Assembly (NCBI RefSeq): GCF_023065955.2
Contig: NW_026622786.1
Coordinates: 43,758,938-43,822,937 of the forward strand
Direction of reading: 5' to 3'
Length of the DNA: 64,000 nt
From: Ursus arctos
Lineage: Eukaryota; Chordata; Mammalia; Carnivora; Ursidae
Positions 22,762-35,618 of the stretch are shown piece by piece. The translations under genes and the position numbers were made by a program. Every line of letters starts with the position of its first letter. The stretch's first letter is position 1. The notes under the pieces were generated by a model. The model was given only the letters and a program-made list of their open reading frames with translations. It ran no database searches and was not told the DNA's origin.

Positions 22762-25700
22762 TTATGTTCCATAGATGAGAGAAATCATATGATAATTGTC
22801 TTTCTCTGCTTGACTTATTTCACTTAGCATTATCTCCTCCAGTGTCGTCCATGTTGCAGCAAATATTGAGAACTCATTCTTTCTGATAGCTGAGTAATAT
22901 TCCATTGTATATATGGACCACATCTTCTTAATCCAGTCATCTGTTGAGGGGCATCTCGGATCCTTCCACGATTTAGCTATTGTGGACAATGCTGCTACGA
23001 ACATTGGGATGCATATGGCCCTTCTCTTCACTATGTCTGTATCTTTGGGGTAAATACCCAGTAGTGCAATGGCTGGATCATAGGGTAGCTCACTTTTTAA
23101 CTTTTTAAGGGACCTCCACACTGTTTTCCAGAGTGGCTGTACCAACTTGCATTCCCACCAACAATAAAGGAGGGATCCCCTTTCTCCACATCCTCTCCAG
23201 CAATTGTTGTTTCTTGCCTTGTCTATTTTTGCCATTCTAACTGGCATAAGGTCGTATCTCAATGTAGTTTTGATTTGAATTTCCCTGATGGCTAATGATT
23301 TTGAACATTTTTTCATGTGTCTGTTAGCCATTTGTATGTCTTCATTGGAAAAGTGTCTGTTCATATCTTCTGCCCATTTTATGATTTGTTTGTTTCTTGC
23401 ATATTGAGTTTGAGAAGTTCTTTGTAGATCTCGGATACCAGTCTTTTATCTGTACCATCATTCGCAAATATATTCTCCCATTCCTTGGGCTGCCTCTTAG
23501 TTTTTTTCACCGTTTCCTTGGCTGTGCAGAAGCTTTTTATCTTGATGAAGTCTCACAAGTTCATTTTTTCTTTTGTTTCTCTTGCCTTTGGAGATGTGTC
23601 ATGAAAAGGTTGCTTTGGCCGATGTTGTAGAGGGTGCTGCCTATGTTCTCCTCTAGGATTTTGATGGATTCCTGTCTCACATTGAGGTCTTTCATCCATT
23701 TGGAGTTTATCTTTGTGTATGGTGTGAGAGAGTGGTCAAGTTTCATTCTTTTGCATGTAGCTGTCCAATTTTCCCAGCACCATTTATTGAAGAGACTGTC
23801 TTTTTTCCACCAGATGTTTTTTCTTGCTTTATCAAAGATTAGTTGCCCAAAGAGGGTCCATTTCTGGGTTCTCTATTGTGTTCCATTGGTCTATGTGTCT
23901 GTTTTTGTGCCAGTACCATGCTGTCTTTGTGATCACAGCTTTGTAGTACAGCTCGAAATCTGGCATTGTGATGCCCCCAGCTTTGTTTTTCCTTTTCAAC
24001 AGTTCCTTGGTGATTCGGGGCCTTTTCTGGTTCCATACAAATTTAAGGACTATTTGTTCCAGTTCTTTGAAAAATGTTATCGGTATTTTGATCGGGATAG
24101 CATTGAAAGTGTAGATTGCTCTGGGTAGAATGGACATTTTAATTATGTTAATTCTTCCGATCCATGAGCATGGAATATTTTTCCATCTTTTTGTGTCTTC
24201 CTCAATGTCTTTCAAGAGTGATTTATAGTTTCTAGAATAGAGATCCTTTACGTCTCTGGTTAAGTTAATTCCAAGGTAACATATGGTTTTTGGTGCTATT
24301 GTAAATGGGATGGATTCCCTAATTTCTCTTTCTTCAGTCTCATTATTTGTGTATAGAAATGCAACTGATTTCTGAGCATTGATTTTGTATCCCGGCACAT
24401 TACTGAATTACTCTATAACTTCTAATTGTTTGCACGTGGATTCTTTTGGGTTTTCCATATAGAGTATCATGTCATCTGTGAAGAGAGACATTTTGACTTC
24501 TTCTTTGCCGATTTGGATACCTTTTATCCCTTTTTGTTGTCTGATTGCTGTTGCAAGGACTTCTAGTACTATGTTAAATAATAGTGGCGAGAGTGGGCAT
24601 CCTTGTCGTGTTCCTGATCTTAAGGGAAAGGCTTCCAGCTTTTCCTCATTGAGAATGATATTTGCTGTAGGCTTTTCATAGATGGTTTTTATGAGATTGA
24701 GGAATGTACCCTCTATCCCTACACTCTGAAGGGTTTTAATCAGGAAAGGATGCTGTATTTTGTCAAATGCTTTTTCTGCATCAATTGAGAGGATCATATG
24801 GTTCCTGAGTCTTTTCTTGTTGATATGATGTATCACGCTGATCGATTTGTGAATGTTGAACCACGCTTGCATCCCAGGGATGAATCCCACTTGATCATGA
24901 TGGATAATCCTTTCAATGTACTGTTGGATTTGATTAGCCAGGATCTTGTTGAGGATTTTGGCGTCCATATTCATTAGGGAAATTGGTCTGTAATTCTCCT
25001 TTTTGATGAGGTCTTTGACTGGTTTGGGGATCAAGGTAATATTGGCCTCATAGAATGAGTTTGGTAGCTTTCCTTCTGTTTCTATTTTTTGAAATAACTT
25101 TAAGAGAATAGGTATTATTTCTTCTTTGAATGTTTCGTAGAATTCCCCAGGAAAACCATCTAGGCCTGGAGTTTTGTTATTTGGAAGGTTGTTTATCACT
25201 GACTCAATCTCTTCATAATTAATTGGCCTGTTTAAAAAATCTATTTCTTCCTGTTTCAGTCTTGGTAGTTTATAGGTTTCCAAGAAGTCCTCCATCTCTT
25301 CCAGATTGCTTAATTTATTGGCATATAGCTGTTGATAAAAGTTTCTAATAATCTTTCCAATTTCATTGGTGTTGGTTGTGATCTCTCCCTTTTCATTCAT
25401 AATTTTATTAATTCGGGTCCTTTCTCTATTCTTTTGGATAAGTCTTGCCAGCAGTTTGTCAATTTTATTGATTCTCTCAAAGAACCAGCTTCTAGTTCTG
25501 TTGATCTGCTCTACTGTACTCCTGGTTTCTAATTCATTGATTTCTGCTCTAATCTTGGTCAACTGCTTCCTCGTGCATGGATTAGGCCTGTCCCTCTGTT
25601 GCTGTTCCAGCTTCTTGAGGTGAGAATATAAAAACTGCATTTTTAGATTTTTCTAATCTTTTGAGTGAGGCTTGGATGGCTATGTATTTCCCCCTTAGGA

Positions 25701-26590
25701 CTGCCTTTGCAGCATCCCATAGGTTTTGGACCATTGTGTTTTCATTCTCGTTCGTCTCCATAAATTGTTTAAGTTGATTTTTGATTTCCTGGTTTATCAA
25801 GTCATTCCTGAGCAGGACAGTTCTTAGTCTCCAAGTGTTTGAGTTTCTTCCAAATTTTTCCTTGTGGTTGAGTTCCAATTTCACAGTGTTGTGGTCTGAG
25901 AATATGCAGGGAATAATTTCAGTCTTTTGGTATCAGTTGAGACCTGTTTTGTGACCCAGAACATGGTCTATTCTTGAGAATGTTCCATGTGCATTAGAAT
26001 AGAATGAGTATTCTTTGGTTCTGGGGTGTAGTGTTCTATATATATCTATGAGGTCCAACTCGTCGAGTATGGCATTCAAAGCTCTTGTTTCTTTGCTGAT
26101 TTCTTGCTTAGGTGATCTGTTTATTGCTGATATTGGAGTGTTGAGGCCTCCTACTATTAGTGTATTTTTATCTATATGTCTCTTTATTGTGGTTAAGAGT
26201 TGGCTTGTGTATCTTGCTGCTCCCCTGTTGGGGTCATATATATTTATAATTGTCATATCCACTTGTTGGATACATCCTTTAAGAATAATACAGCGCCCTT
26301 CTGCGTCTCTAACTATAGTCTTTAGTTTAAAATCCAACCTGTCTGATATGAGAATTGCTACCCCAGCCTTCTTTTGAGGTCCACTGGCGTGAAAGATGGT
26401 ACTCCATCCCCTTACTCTCAGTCTGAATGCATCTTTGGGTTCGAAATGAGTCTCTTGTAGACAGCAAATGGATGGGTCATTTCTTTTTATCCAATCTGTA
26501 ACCCTGTGGCATTTATGGGAGCATTTAAGCCATTCACATTGAGACTGATTATTGAGATGATTTTAATGATGCCATGTTGCCAGTAAAATC
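22762..26590 (-). pseudogene. L1 ORF2 (endonuclease-reverse transcriptase), broken
   Basis: The parent protein nicks target DNA and reverse-transcribes L1 RNA. Here it survives as consecutive frames: endonuclease part (26337-25933, ending in the SRIDHVLGHKT block), a linker (25884-25582), RT (25640-24408, with [12 protein letters not shown], the DAEKAFD block and [15 protein letters not shown]), post-RT region (24398-23832 and 23746-23561) and the cysteine-containing C-terminus (23364-22762). The usual GDFN endonuclease motif reads GGLN, losing the catalytic aspartate, and the RT FADD box reads FTDD. Several frameshifts and stops separate the pieces. It cannot work as a whole. Confidence 0.9.
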
Positions 26591-26647
26591 TTTGTTTCTA
26601 TAAATTGTGACTTTCTGTTCTGTATCATTCTTGGGGCCTTTTTACTT

Positions 26648-27546
26648 TTATAGAACCCCCCTTAATATCTCCTGTAGGGCTGATTTCGTGGTTATGAAAT
26701 TGGTCAATGACTGGCGATTCTGGAAGGTCTTTATTTCTCCATCCATTCTGAATGACAGCCTTGCTAGATAAAGGATCCTTGGCTGCATTTTTTTCTCTGA
26801 AAGAGCTTTAAAAATGCCCCCTCGAGCCTTTCTCTCATTCCAGGTCTGTGTAGACAGGTCTGACGTAATTCTGATTCCTTTGCCTTGGTACGTGAGAAAT
26901 TTCTTTGCCCTGGCTGCTTTCAATACTGTATTTGGATCTAATATTTGCGAATTGCACTATGACGTGATGTGGTATAGGTTTGTCATGTTGAGGTTGGGAG
27001 GGGTCCTGTCTGCCTCTTAGACACAAATGTTTGTTTCCCTTGCTAGATTAGGGAAGTTTTCAGCTACAATTTGTTCAAATATCTCTTCTAGACCTCTGTT
27101 TTTCTACACCCCCTTGGGGATGCTGATGATTCTGACATTGGAACGCTTCATTGAGTCAATAATCTCCCGTAACCTACATTCCTGAGCGTGGATTTTTTTG
27201 AGTCCAGATTCTATTTTAGCTTTTTCTTCTACTAACCCATCCTCCAATTTGCTGATACATTCTTCTGCCTCATTCACCCTGGCCGTCAGAGCCTCTAGTT
27301 TTGACTGCATTTGGCTCCTAGAATTTTTAATTTCTGCCAGATTCGCTCTCATTTCCGCCCTTAGAGATTCTATATTCTCATTAACATTTTTGTTAATACT
27401 TTTTTCAAGTCTACACATCATCTTGACCATTGTTACTCTGAATTCCATTTCTGATAATTTGGTTATATCCATATCCATTAGTTCTGTGGCAGAGGCCACA
27501 GACTCATTGTCTTTTCTTTGCTGGGGGGGGTTTCTCCTTCCGTCAT
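26648..27546 (-). pseudogene. L1 ORF1 (RNA-binding chaperone), broken
   Basis: The start ATG (27544-27546 on the plus strand) opens MTEGETPPSKEK, then a one-base loss in the A run shifts the frame. The correct frame resumes at 27499 as a coiled-coil-like segment (rich in E, K and L, roughly 130 residues) until a stop at 27104-27106 just after a NVRIISIPKGV stretch. The C-terminal domain reappears at 26923-26648 (LTYQGKGIRI..SDLSTQTWNERKARGG). Family ORF1 proteins are about 300-340 residues, so most of the protein is recognisable but it is interrupted at least twice. Confidence 0.85.
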
Positions 27547-28470
27547 TCTGATGAGGAGAGGGTGCGGGGTTGTCCAGAGCCCAAATTATTGACCAGGACC
27601 CAGGCCGTGCACCCTTGTTTTATAGGGATCTTAGGGATGTGGGCTTCTTGATTTTTCAGCCTGCCTTCTGGGGGTGGGGCCTGCCGCGCCGATACTCAGG
27701 CAACCCTGTTTGGGTACAGTCTCCGTGTCCCCTGCGAGGGGGGATGGGGATGGGCACACTGTGAGCTGGTATTTCCAGGCTTTTGTTCTCTGGCGGCTTT
27801 CCCTGGTGGTTTGCTGTGCCTCTTCTGAGAGTCAGAGCAGCAGTGGTCAAATCTCAGCCTCTGTCTCAGAACAGAGGGATCGCGGACCATTCTCCACTGA
27901 TGTTCTGGCCACTTTAACTCCGTTACTGTTGGTGCTGCTCAACCCTGCAGCGTCCCGGGATGTGCGCCCCACACCTGGCATCCCAGCCCTCACTTCCAGG
28001 GCCGGCCTGTCTCTGTCCTTTGTGTTTCTAACACTGCCAGCCGCCAGCCACCCCCGCGTGCTCCCAGAGCTCCCAGTCTCAGTCTGGTTCCAGTGAGCAC
28101 ACTGGAGCTCCGGTTTTCAGTCTGGTGGCGCATGTTCCCCGGCTCACAGTCTCAGTCTGCTCTCTCGCGGGTGCTGGTCCGCGAGTCCGCCCGCTCCCCT
28201 GTGCAGGTGGCTACCGCTTCCCGGTGCCCTAACGCGACAGCTCCCTCCCCTTTCCATTTATCTTCCGATATCTGTGTGCGGTTTCATGGCTCCCCGCTTC
28301 GTACCTCAGTACTCAGCGCTGGAGATATTCATTTGTAGATCCAGATGTATCTTCCTGCATCTCAGGCTGATTCCGTGGATGTTCAGGCTGGTCTGGTACC
28401 TATCCAACTCGACTCAGGGGACCGGCTGAAAAAGGGGTCCCCTACTCCTCCGCCATAGTAACTCCCTCCC
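27547..28470 (-). promoter_or_regulatory. L1 5'UTR, internal promoter region
   Basis: About 920 bp, GC-rich and CpG-containing against an AT-rich background. On the minus strand it starts gggagggagttactatggcg. L1 5'UTRs carry an RNA polymerase II promoter; activity here is inference only. Confidence 0.7.
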
Positions 28471-28486
28471 AGGTAACCAATTTTTT

Positions 28487-29084
28487 AAGTCAATAGCCTT
28501 AATGTCATGTATACTAAGTTATCTGGCCTTTGGCTATTTTAAAGTGCATTAGCTTTATAAGGGGCTCTTTTTTTTCTTTGATACTGAAAAAACTTTTTTT
28601 CACTTCATGCTTGTGTTTTGGATAAGTTAGCCTATCTCAGCTAAATGAGAAATACATATATTTTAATAATAATATACATAAATTTATATATATAAAGTTT
28701 GGGGATTTTCATAAAATTCTAGCCAAAAACATTGTCATTATACTTTAAAAGAGTGAATATTATGGCATATGAATTATATCTCAATTTTTTAAAAACTGCT
28801 TATTACACTATTTAGTGTCCGTGTTCAACATGAGCCACATGACAATAACTTAACAAAAGATCTGGAAACTTTAATTCCTGCTAATTTAAGAATGCAAACA
28901 TAATGTTAGAATAACCTAGGAAATATATCATGAATTTGTCCCTTAGAATTTTCTCTCTTTTAAATATCAGCTCTCAACTTACCATTGGTTATATGCTAGA
29001 TCTGCATAATTCCATGCTTGTATTCTTTAAAATGCTGATTTATTATGGTAAGTGCTTGTTATAAGGCAAAGAAGTAAGAGGTGC
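28487..29084. other. Intergenic AT-rich DNA, no gene seen
   Basis: No gene or nameable repeat. Confidence 0.4.
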
Positions 29085-31420
29085 TATCAACAAGATGGTA
29101 GAATAGGAAGCATTAGATTCTTCTTTCCCCACTGAGACACTGACTTAACAATACATAAATTTTTTTGTGAGAAATCCAGAAACCTGTTAAAAAGCTCCTA
29201 CACCACATGCAAGCACGAAACCAGCTACATTGAAGCCAATAGAAAAAGACATGGCACCCACTTTCCAGAGCTCTGCTCCCTTACGGAAAAAGTTGGAGAA
29301 TATACCCAACATTCTGGCTTTTTTGGGGGTTGTCCCAGGGACTGATTTCTGTCTGGTCTGTCCCAGAGGGCACACTTCCAATCTCATTTTATGAAGCCGG
29401 CATTACCGTGATACCAAATCCAGGCAAAGAAAATAGAACTATGGGCTAATATCCCTTATGAATATAGATGCAAAATCCTCAACAAAATACCAACAAACTA
29501 AATCCAATAGCACATTAGAAGAATTATACACCATGACCCAGTAGGATTTATTCCTGGGTTGCAAGGATGGTTCAACACACAAGAATCAATCAATGTGATT
29601 CACCACATTAATGCAACAGAGTGAGGGGGACCACACAGTTATCACAATAGATGAAAATAAAAGTATTTGATAAAATCCAACATCCTTTCATGATTAAAAA
29701 AAAAAAACACCCAACAAGTTAGGAATAGAGTGAAACTATCTCAACATAATAAAGGCCACATATGACAAGCCCATGTAGTTAGCATCATACTTACTGGTAA
29801 AAAACTGAAAGCTTTTCCTCTAAGAGCAGTAACAGGGCAAGAGTACCTCCCCTCACCACTACCATTCAACATAGTACTATAGTCCTAGCTAGGACAATTA
29901 GAAAAGAAAAAGAAATAAAAGTCATCAAAATGGGAAATGAAGAAGTAAGATTATCTCTGTTTGTAGATGACATGATTTTATATGTAAAAAACCCTAAAGA
30001 TTCTACAAAAAAAAAATGTTAGCAATAATAAACAAATTCAGTAAAGTTGCAGGATATACCAAAAACAAAAATCAGCTGTGTTTCTAAATATTAACAATGA
30101 GCAATCTGAAAAGGAAATAAAGAAAACAATCCCATTTACAATACCATTAAAATACTTAGGAGTAAACTCAACCAAAGAGGTGAAAAGACTTTTACATTGA
30201 AAACTGTAAGACACTGCTGACAGAAATTAAAGATGACACAAATAAATGAAAGACATCCTGTGTTCATGGACTAAAAGGCCTAACATTGTTAAAATATCCA
30301 TATTTCCAGAAATAATCTACACATTTAATGCAATCTTATCAAAATGTCAATGCCAGTATTTACAGAAATAAAAAAATCCTAAAATTCATATGGAACCACA
30401 AAGGTTGCTAAATAGCCAAAACAATCTTGAGAAAGAAGAACAAAGCTGAAAGCCTTACACTTCTTGACTTCAAATTATATTACAACACTACAGTAATCAA
30501 AACAGTTTGGTACTGGCATAAAGACAGACATAAAGACCAAAGGAACAGGGTAGAGAGCCCAGAAATAAATCCATGCAAATATGGTCTAATAATTTTCAAT
30601 TAGAATGCCATGAATACACAATGGGGAAAGAACAGTGTCTTCAACAAATGGTGTTGGGAAAACAGGGAATCCATATGCAAAAAAGAAAAGGGACGCTTAT
30701 CTTACACCATACACAAAAATCAACTCAAAATAGATCAAAGACTTAAATTTAAGACCTAAAACTGTAAAACTCCTATAGAAAGTATACAGAAAAAGCTTTA
30801 AGACATTGGTCTTGACAATGATTTCTTGGATTCAACACTGAAAGCATAGCCAAGAAAAGAAAAATATAGACAAAGGAGGACTACATCATGTTTGACAACT
30901 TTTGTGCAGCAAAGAAAAAAAATCAACAAAGTAAAAAAGCATCCTACAGAATGGAAAAAATATCTGCAAACCACATCTTTGATGAGTTAATATCCAAAAT
31001 ATATAAGGTACCCTCTCAACAATAACAAAACAAAACAAAAACCCAATTTAATAATGGGGCAAAGGACTTGAATAGACACTTCTCTAACGAAGGCATACAA
31101 TTGGCCAATTGGTATATAAAAAGATGGTCGACATCCTTAATCATCAGAAAAATGTAAGACAAAGCCACAAAGAGATATCATCTCATAACTTTTAAGATGG
31201 CCATCACTGAAACAACAGAAAACAACAAATGCTGGCAATGATGTGAACAAATTAGAAATTAGAACTCATGCGTAATGCTGAGAATGTAAAATGGTACAGC
31301 TGTTATGGAAAACAGTATGGAAGTTCCTCAAAAAATTAAAAATAGAACTACTATGTGATCTGTCAATCCCACTTCTGGGTATTTACCCAAGAGAATTGGA
31401 AACAGAATATCTAAGAGACA
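29085..31420 (+). mobile_element. Old L1 with a large internal deletion
   Basis: Starts with L1 5'UTR-like caagatggtagaataggaag (29093), then at about 29376-29390 jumps to the ORF2 RT region (ctcattttatgaagccggca). ORF1 and the first part of ORF2 are absent. Later blocks follow in order: RT core (atgcaaaatcctcaacaaaa), the ttgtagatgacatgatttta box near 29960, the post-RT region, and the C-terminal cysteine region near 31230. The 3'UTR is missing after about 31420. No ORF survives. Confidence 0.8.
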
Positions 31421-33177
31421 GAGAAAAAGAGAAACAAAAAGACACAGAGGCAGCAGAGATAATATTCTATTGCAGAAGGGTGGGGGGACAGTAGTTAAGA
31501 ACCTTACTTATATTCATACAAGTCATACCATGTGATTTCCACACAGAAAACTGAAGTCTGGCTTTGAATGTACTTTGATGATACCTTCTATTAGATATTT
31601 TCAATCTGGAAGAGTTTTGCATAGCTAAACAAAAGAATGACAGAGAAGGATCTGTTTGCAGCCCTCAGATCCTCATAATCCTAGAACATGTACCATGATG
31701 AAATTTAAGTAAATTAATAAATTAGCAAATTAATAAATCAGAGGAATTTAACATTGGACTTTGGTTTTTAGAGGGCTATAACTTCATATACGTGCTTATT
31801 ATTCTGTAAGTAATCATATTTCTAATATGCTTGATATAAACCATATATATATGTTTAAGTTTTCATTGTAATATTACTTTGTGGTGTCTGCCTCCCCTAG
31901 CCACAGCTGACTAGCCTAAATGGTAGACATGGTCCCAAGTGGTAGTATATTAAGTTGGCCAGAGATCTATGACTTAAAATAGTCTACCTCAAAAATTTAA
32001 GTTAAATATTGAGGAAAATTTGAGTGGATGCCATGAGGTAGAGATGTCTGACAAACTATAGCTCTGTGCAACCCAAAGTTTGAGGGAGCCAGAATTATAA
32101 GTCTAAGTGTTTCTGGCGGGTCTCAATTCATGAATAAAAGAGTAAAAATTCAATTTGCCATGTATTTTAAGATACCCTTTAAAACTGGCACAGAGCTATT
32201 AAATATACATTTAAGGCATTATATAATATAGACACGTACTTTTCATTCTGCCTTTGAAAATACACATGGTTCCTAACGATACTTAGAAGTCAGAAAATTC
32301 CTCTTCTCTCAATCCTATCTTCTTTTAAATATGTAAATCAATATTAGAAATGAATGGTAAAACCTAGCAAAAGGGCTAACATAAACTTTATAGAGTAGCT
32401 AGAATTTTTACAAGCAATAATTTTATATAATTATGTAGAAATTGTATTTATTACTGAATCCACCAAAAGGCCATTCTTACCTACCGATGTTTGCTTTACA
32501 TTTTGCCAAGGTTATGCAAAAACTTACCTCATCTATGACTTACATATAGAACTCATCTCTGCTGAAACTGCTTAATAAGCCAAATTTGTCCCTGGTAACT
32601 TTCCCTGTCAATCTCTTGCTACTGTTCTTCCACATCCTTTGTACTTTTCTAATCCTTAAACCATTGCTCTAGGATTATCCTGATATGCTCTCCCTTTAAC
32701 AAAATGTAGTTATACTGGGTGCAGCCAGATTATGAGTTTAGGCATCTAATAAAAATGAACTTACTTAAAAGGTTAATGAGGAATAACATTTCAAGTGTAA
32801 GCCTTTTAGACAATGCCTAGGATTGAAATGATCTAACCTGAAGGACAACTGAGTATAAATTTTAGGCAGCATTTGGGATCCAGAAGCTTTTGGCTTACTC
32901 ACAACACATAGTGGTAAACATGCAACCTATGCCTAGGTTATTCAATCTTAAGTACTGAAAAGAACAGTAAGCTATTTATTTGAACACAATTTCTCAATTA
33001 TCTGTGTGTAATATATGGAAACTTTTTCTTTAAGTCAGAACATTTATTAAAGCTGTTGAACATGATTTCAGTGTCACTAGACTTCTAATGATTTTACTGA
33101 GGGCTTTCCATGAGCATGAGATGTATAAGCTATACTCAAGAACAGATGTTACAGTTATACCGAAGACTGAAGGCAGC
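31421..33177. other. Intergenic DNA, no gene seen
   Basis: AT-rich. About 31880-32120 looks like an old interspersed repeat that I cannot name. Confidence 0.4.
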
Positions 33178-33390
33178 CAAGCACAGAGACAAAGGACACA
33201 GACTGTGGGCTTAGCTTTGGTTCAAACCACTGCTACTCACTAGCTGTCTCTTAACCAATTTAAATATCAGGTTCCTCAACCATGAAATGGATGTAATAGT
33301 AGAGAATTAAATGAGAAAATACATATTAAGCACTTGTCTAGTATAGTCTAAGTACATAAGAACTCAATATACGTTAGCTATTATTATTAA
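33178..33390 (+). mobile_element. MIR SINE
   Basis: gactgtgggcttagctttgg..ctactcactagctgtctctt..cctcaaccatgaaatgga follows the MIR core. Its 3' part lies inside the first copy of the tandem duplication. Confidence 0.75.
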
Positions 33391-33912
33391 TCAGTAGATA
33401 GTCTCCTGAATATGTCTTTGATGTTTACTATTATTAGTGGCTATTATTTTTTAAAACTAAAAAAACAAAATAAAATAATACAGTAATAATTTGACTTAAT
33501 ATGTTTGTTATTTTATTCAAAGTGAAAATGACTTGTTTTTTCTGATTAAAAAATACGTATTAACTGACATTCAAATCATAAAGAAAATTAAAAGAAAAAT
33601 GGAGAAAAATTAGTGAAATTTATACTTGTCTAGTATAGTCTAAGTACATAAGAACTCAATATACGTTAGCTATTATTATTAATCAGTAGATAGTCTCCTG
33701 AATATGTCTTTGATGTTTACTATTATTAGTGGCTATTATTTTTTAAAACTAAAAAAACAAAATAATACAGTAATAATTTGACTTAATATGTTCGTTATTT
33801 TATTCAAAGTGAAAATGACTTGTTTTTTCTGATTAAAAAATACGTATTAACTGACATTCAAATCATAAAGAAAATTAAAAGAAAAATGGAGAAAAATTAG
33901 TGAAATTTATAC
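33332..33912. repeat. Recent 292-bp tandem duplication
   Basis: Copy 1 (33332-33623) and copy 2 (33624-33912) run head to tail, from acttgtctagtatagtctaa to gtgaaatttatac. I count only two differences: a 5-bp loss in copy 2 (aaaataaaataatac to aaaataatac) and one T-to-C change (atgtttgtt to atgttcgtt). The junction has 2-bp microhomology (ac). It lies about 1.7 kb upstream of ASB17. Confidence 0.95.
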
Positions 33913-34089
33913 ATGCCAAGATATACATTGTTATTACTTCAATGATACTTCTTTTTTTCCAAAAGCAGGACTAATCTACTAACTGTGTCTTTCTGTTTTT
34001 GAAATATAATTGTAGAGCTCTTGTTTCATGACTACTATTCATAAACTAGCCATAACAATGGAAAGGTAGGTCTCTTGAGAAGCAGAGAG

Positions 34090-34315
34090 AGTAGAGGTAA
34101 AATGTCTGGCACCATCCTGCCTGTGTCCAAATGGCAACTTTACCACTTACTAGACATATCATCTTGGGCAAGTCACTTAGGCTCTGCATCTCAACTTCCT
34201 TATCTGTGAAGTGGAGTTGTTAATAAGGATTAAAGGCATTAATGGATAAAGTACTTAAAAGAGTGCCCAGTACATAATAAGTAATACATAAGAGTCAACT
34301 ATTATTATAAATGGT
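34090..34315 (+). mobile_element. MIR SINE
   Basis: ccacttactagacatatca, cttgggcaagtcacttaggc and cttccttatctgtgaagtgg match the MIR core order. Confidence 0.9.
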
Positions 34316-35440
34316 CATACAAAGGTACTTATGATATGTTGTTATATAAATATAAAGCAGTTCATAAAACCAGTTATGTATAATCTTATTCCATTTGTAT
34401 AAAAAGAACAAAGTACATATTAACATATCTATTTATATATATAAGCATAAAATGATTGAAAGACTATACATAAAACTGTTAACATGATTATCTCAGGAAG
34501 AATTTTCACTGGTTCTATAATGTTGCAATTTTTACGACCCTTATGTAAGAAAAGGGAACTATTAAAAATGCATTTTTTGAAGTGGAGAAAATAAAAAGAG
34601 AAAGAAAGTAGAAGAAAATAACAAAACTCCTGGTTTTCAGAAAGATGACAATAGTTATTATTTTTTCCTGCTATCCCAGGAAAAGAGAGTTTAGAGCTTA
34701 TAGAGAACTAAAGTCACTATTAGTGGAAGTAATTTATAGTAATCCTAAAGTATAATTTCCCTTTACTAAAGAGACGTTATTTTCTGTGCTTCCAAGAAAA
34801 ATATTCAAAAGGAAAAGGAAAACATTCAAGTACGTTTAAAATTGCTAATAAATACACCTAAGGCTATCAAATTTAACAGAAAGGTGGCTGAAGCATAAAC
34901 TACTAAACAACCATATTTCTCCTTTATTTTATGGGGGCAAGGATGCCACCTCAAGCTTGAAACACCTTTGATGTCCAAACTGTATATGTTCTGCCTAATT
35001 TATAGAGGAACAAGGCCTATAAAATTCTAAATTCTAAAGCAAAGTTTCCAAATGTTGTTTAATATTGAATGGCAGCTTTTCTGAGAATGAATACAATGCC
35101 TTTTGGCAGATGTCATAAACTTTTTAAGTCTCAGTCTCCTCAGCTATAAAGTAGGGAAAATATCCGAAGAGGTTTAAGTGAGAACATGCAGTACTCATGC
35201 AGAACATGACAGCCTAAAAGGAATCATCAACCTGATTTTAATATTATTTTGTCTAATGTATAGACTGTGCTTTCAGTACTTCACAAAAATACATTCTTGC
35301 TTGAGCTGAAGTTTTAGACTTAAAAATATTAGCTCTTAGCTGTTATGCATGCCATTTATGTCCAATATGTCTCTCTCAAATGTCACCAGTTACATATAAT
35401 ATCCCAAATTTCTGACCTATGCTGATGACAGATCACCATC
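34316..35440. other. ASB17 upstream DNA, no other gene seen
   Basis: AT-rich with no recognised repeat; would hold the distal promoter of ASB17. Confidence 0.4.
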
Positions 35441-35445
35441 TATTG

Positions 35446-35453
35446 TGATGTCA
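35446..35453 (+). promoter_or_regulatory. CRE-like site upstream of ASB17
   Basis: tgatgtca differs at one base from the CREB/CREM site tgacgtca and lies about 166 bp before the ASB17 ATG; tgatgaca lies just upstream (35423-35430). CREM sites near the start are common in spermatid genes, and ASB17 is known as testis-biased. The link is inference. Confidence 0.3.
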
Positions 35454-35597
35454 CCCAGTACTTTATGGTAATATTTCATATGATATTTTTTCTGGCTACA
35501 GTTTAAAGGGCACTTCCTGTCTATGGAGTAAAGCCTACCACATTATCAAAATATGTAACTGAAGGATTACAGTATGACTTCCTGTGATTTTATTTCT

Positions 35598-35612
35598 ATG
35601 TTGTTGCCATAA
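35598..35612 (+). other. Minimal upstream ORF before ASB17
   Basis: ATG TTG TTG CCA TAA, four codons, ends 6 nt before the ASB17 ATG. If within the mRNA, it could affect initiation. The transcription start is not visible, so this is conditional. Confidence 0.35.
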
Positions 35613-35618
35613 ATAGCA

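Larger units (their letters stand above)
22459..28470 (-). mobile_element. Full-length L1 retrotransposon, 6.0 kb, minus strand
   Basis: Complete order on the minus strand: 5'UTR (28470 to about 27547; GC-rich, CpG-containing internal promoter), ORF1 (27546-26648), ORF2 (about 26590-22762), 3'UTR and A-rich tail (22459-22500). Identical 16-bp copies of aggtaaccaatttttt flank it (22443-22458 and 28471-28486), so both ends are original. The duplications have not diverged and the sequence is close to the other young copies, suggesting a fairly recent insertion, but both ORFs carry inactivating changes. Its promoter would fire away from ASB17. Confidence 0.95.

Noticed and set aside
23397..24128. 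Plus-strand frames of 77 and 164 codons
   Set aside because: Antisense shadows of the minus-strand L1 ORF2; the same shadow appears opposite the L1s at 6.4 kb and 59 kb.
27674..28338. GC-rich frames that look like a separate gene or CpG-island promoter
   Set aside because: They lie in the L1 5'UTR between its ORF1 and the target-site duplication; no splice or homology support.
29187..29387. 66-codon minus-strand frame
   Set aside because: Falls in the L1 5'UTR-like part of the deleted L1 at 29 kb; no gene signal.
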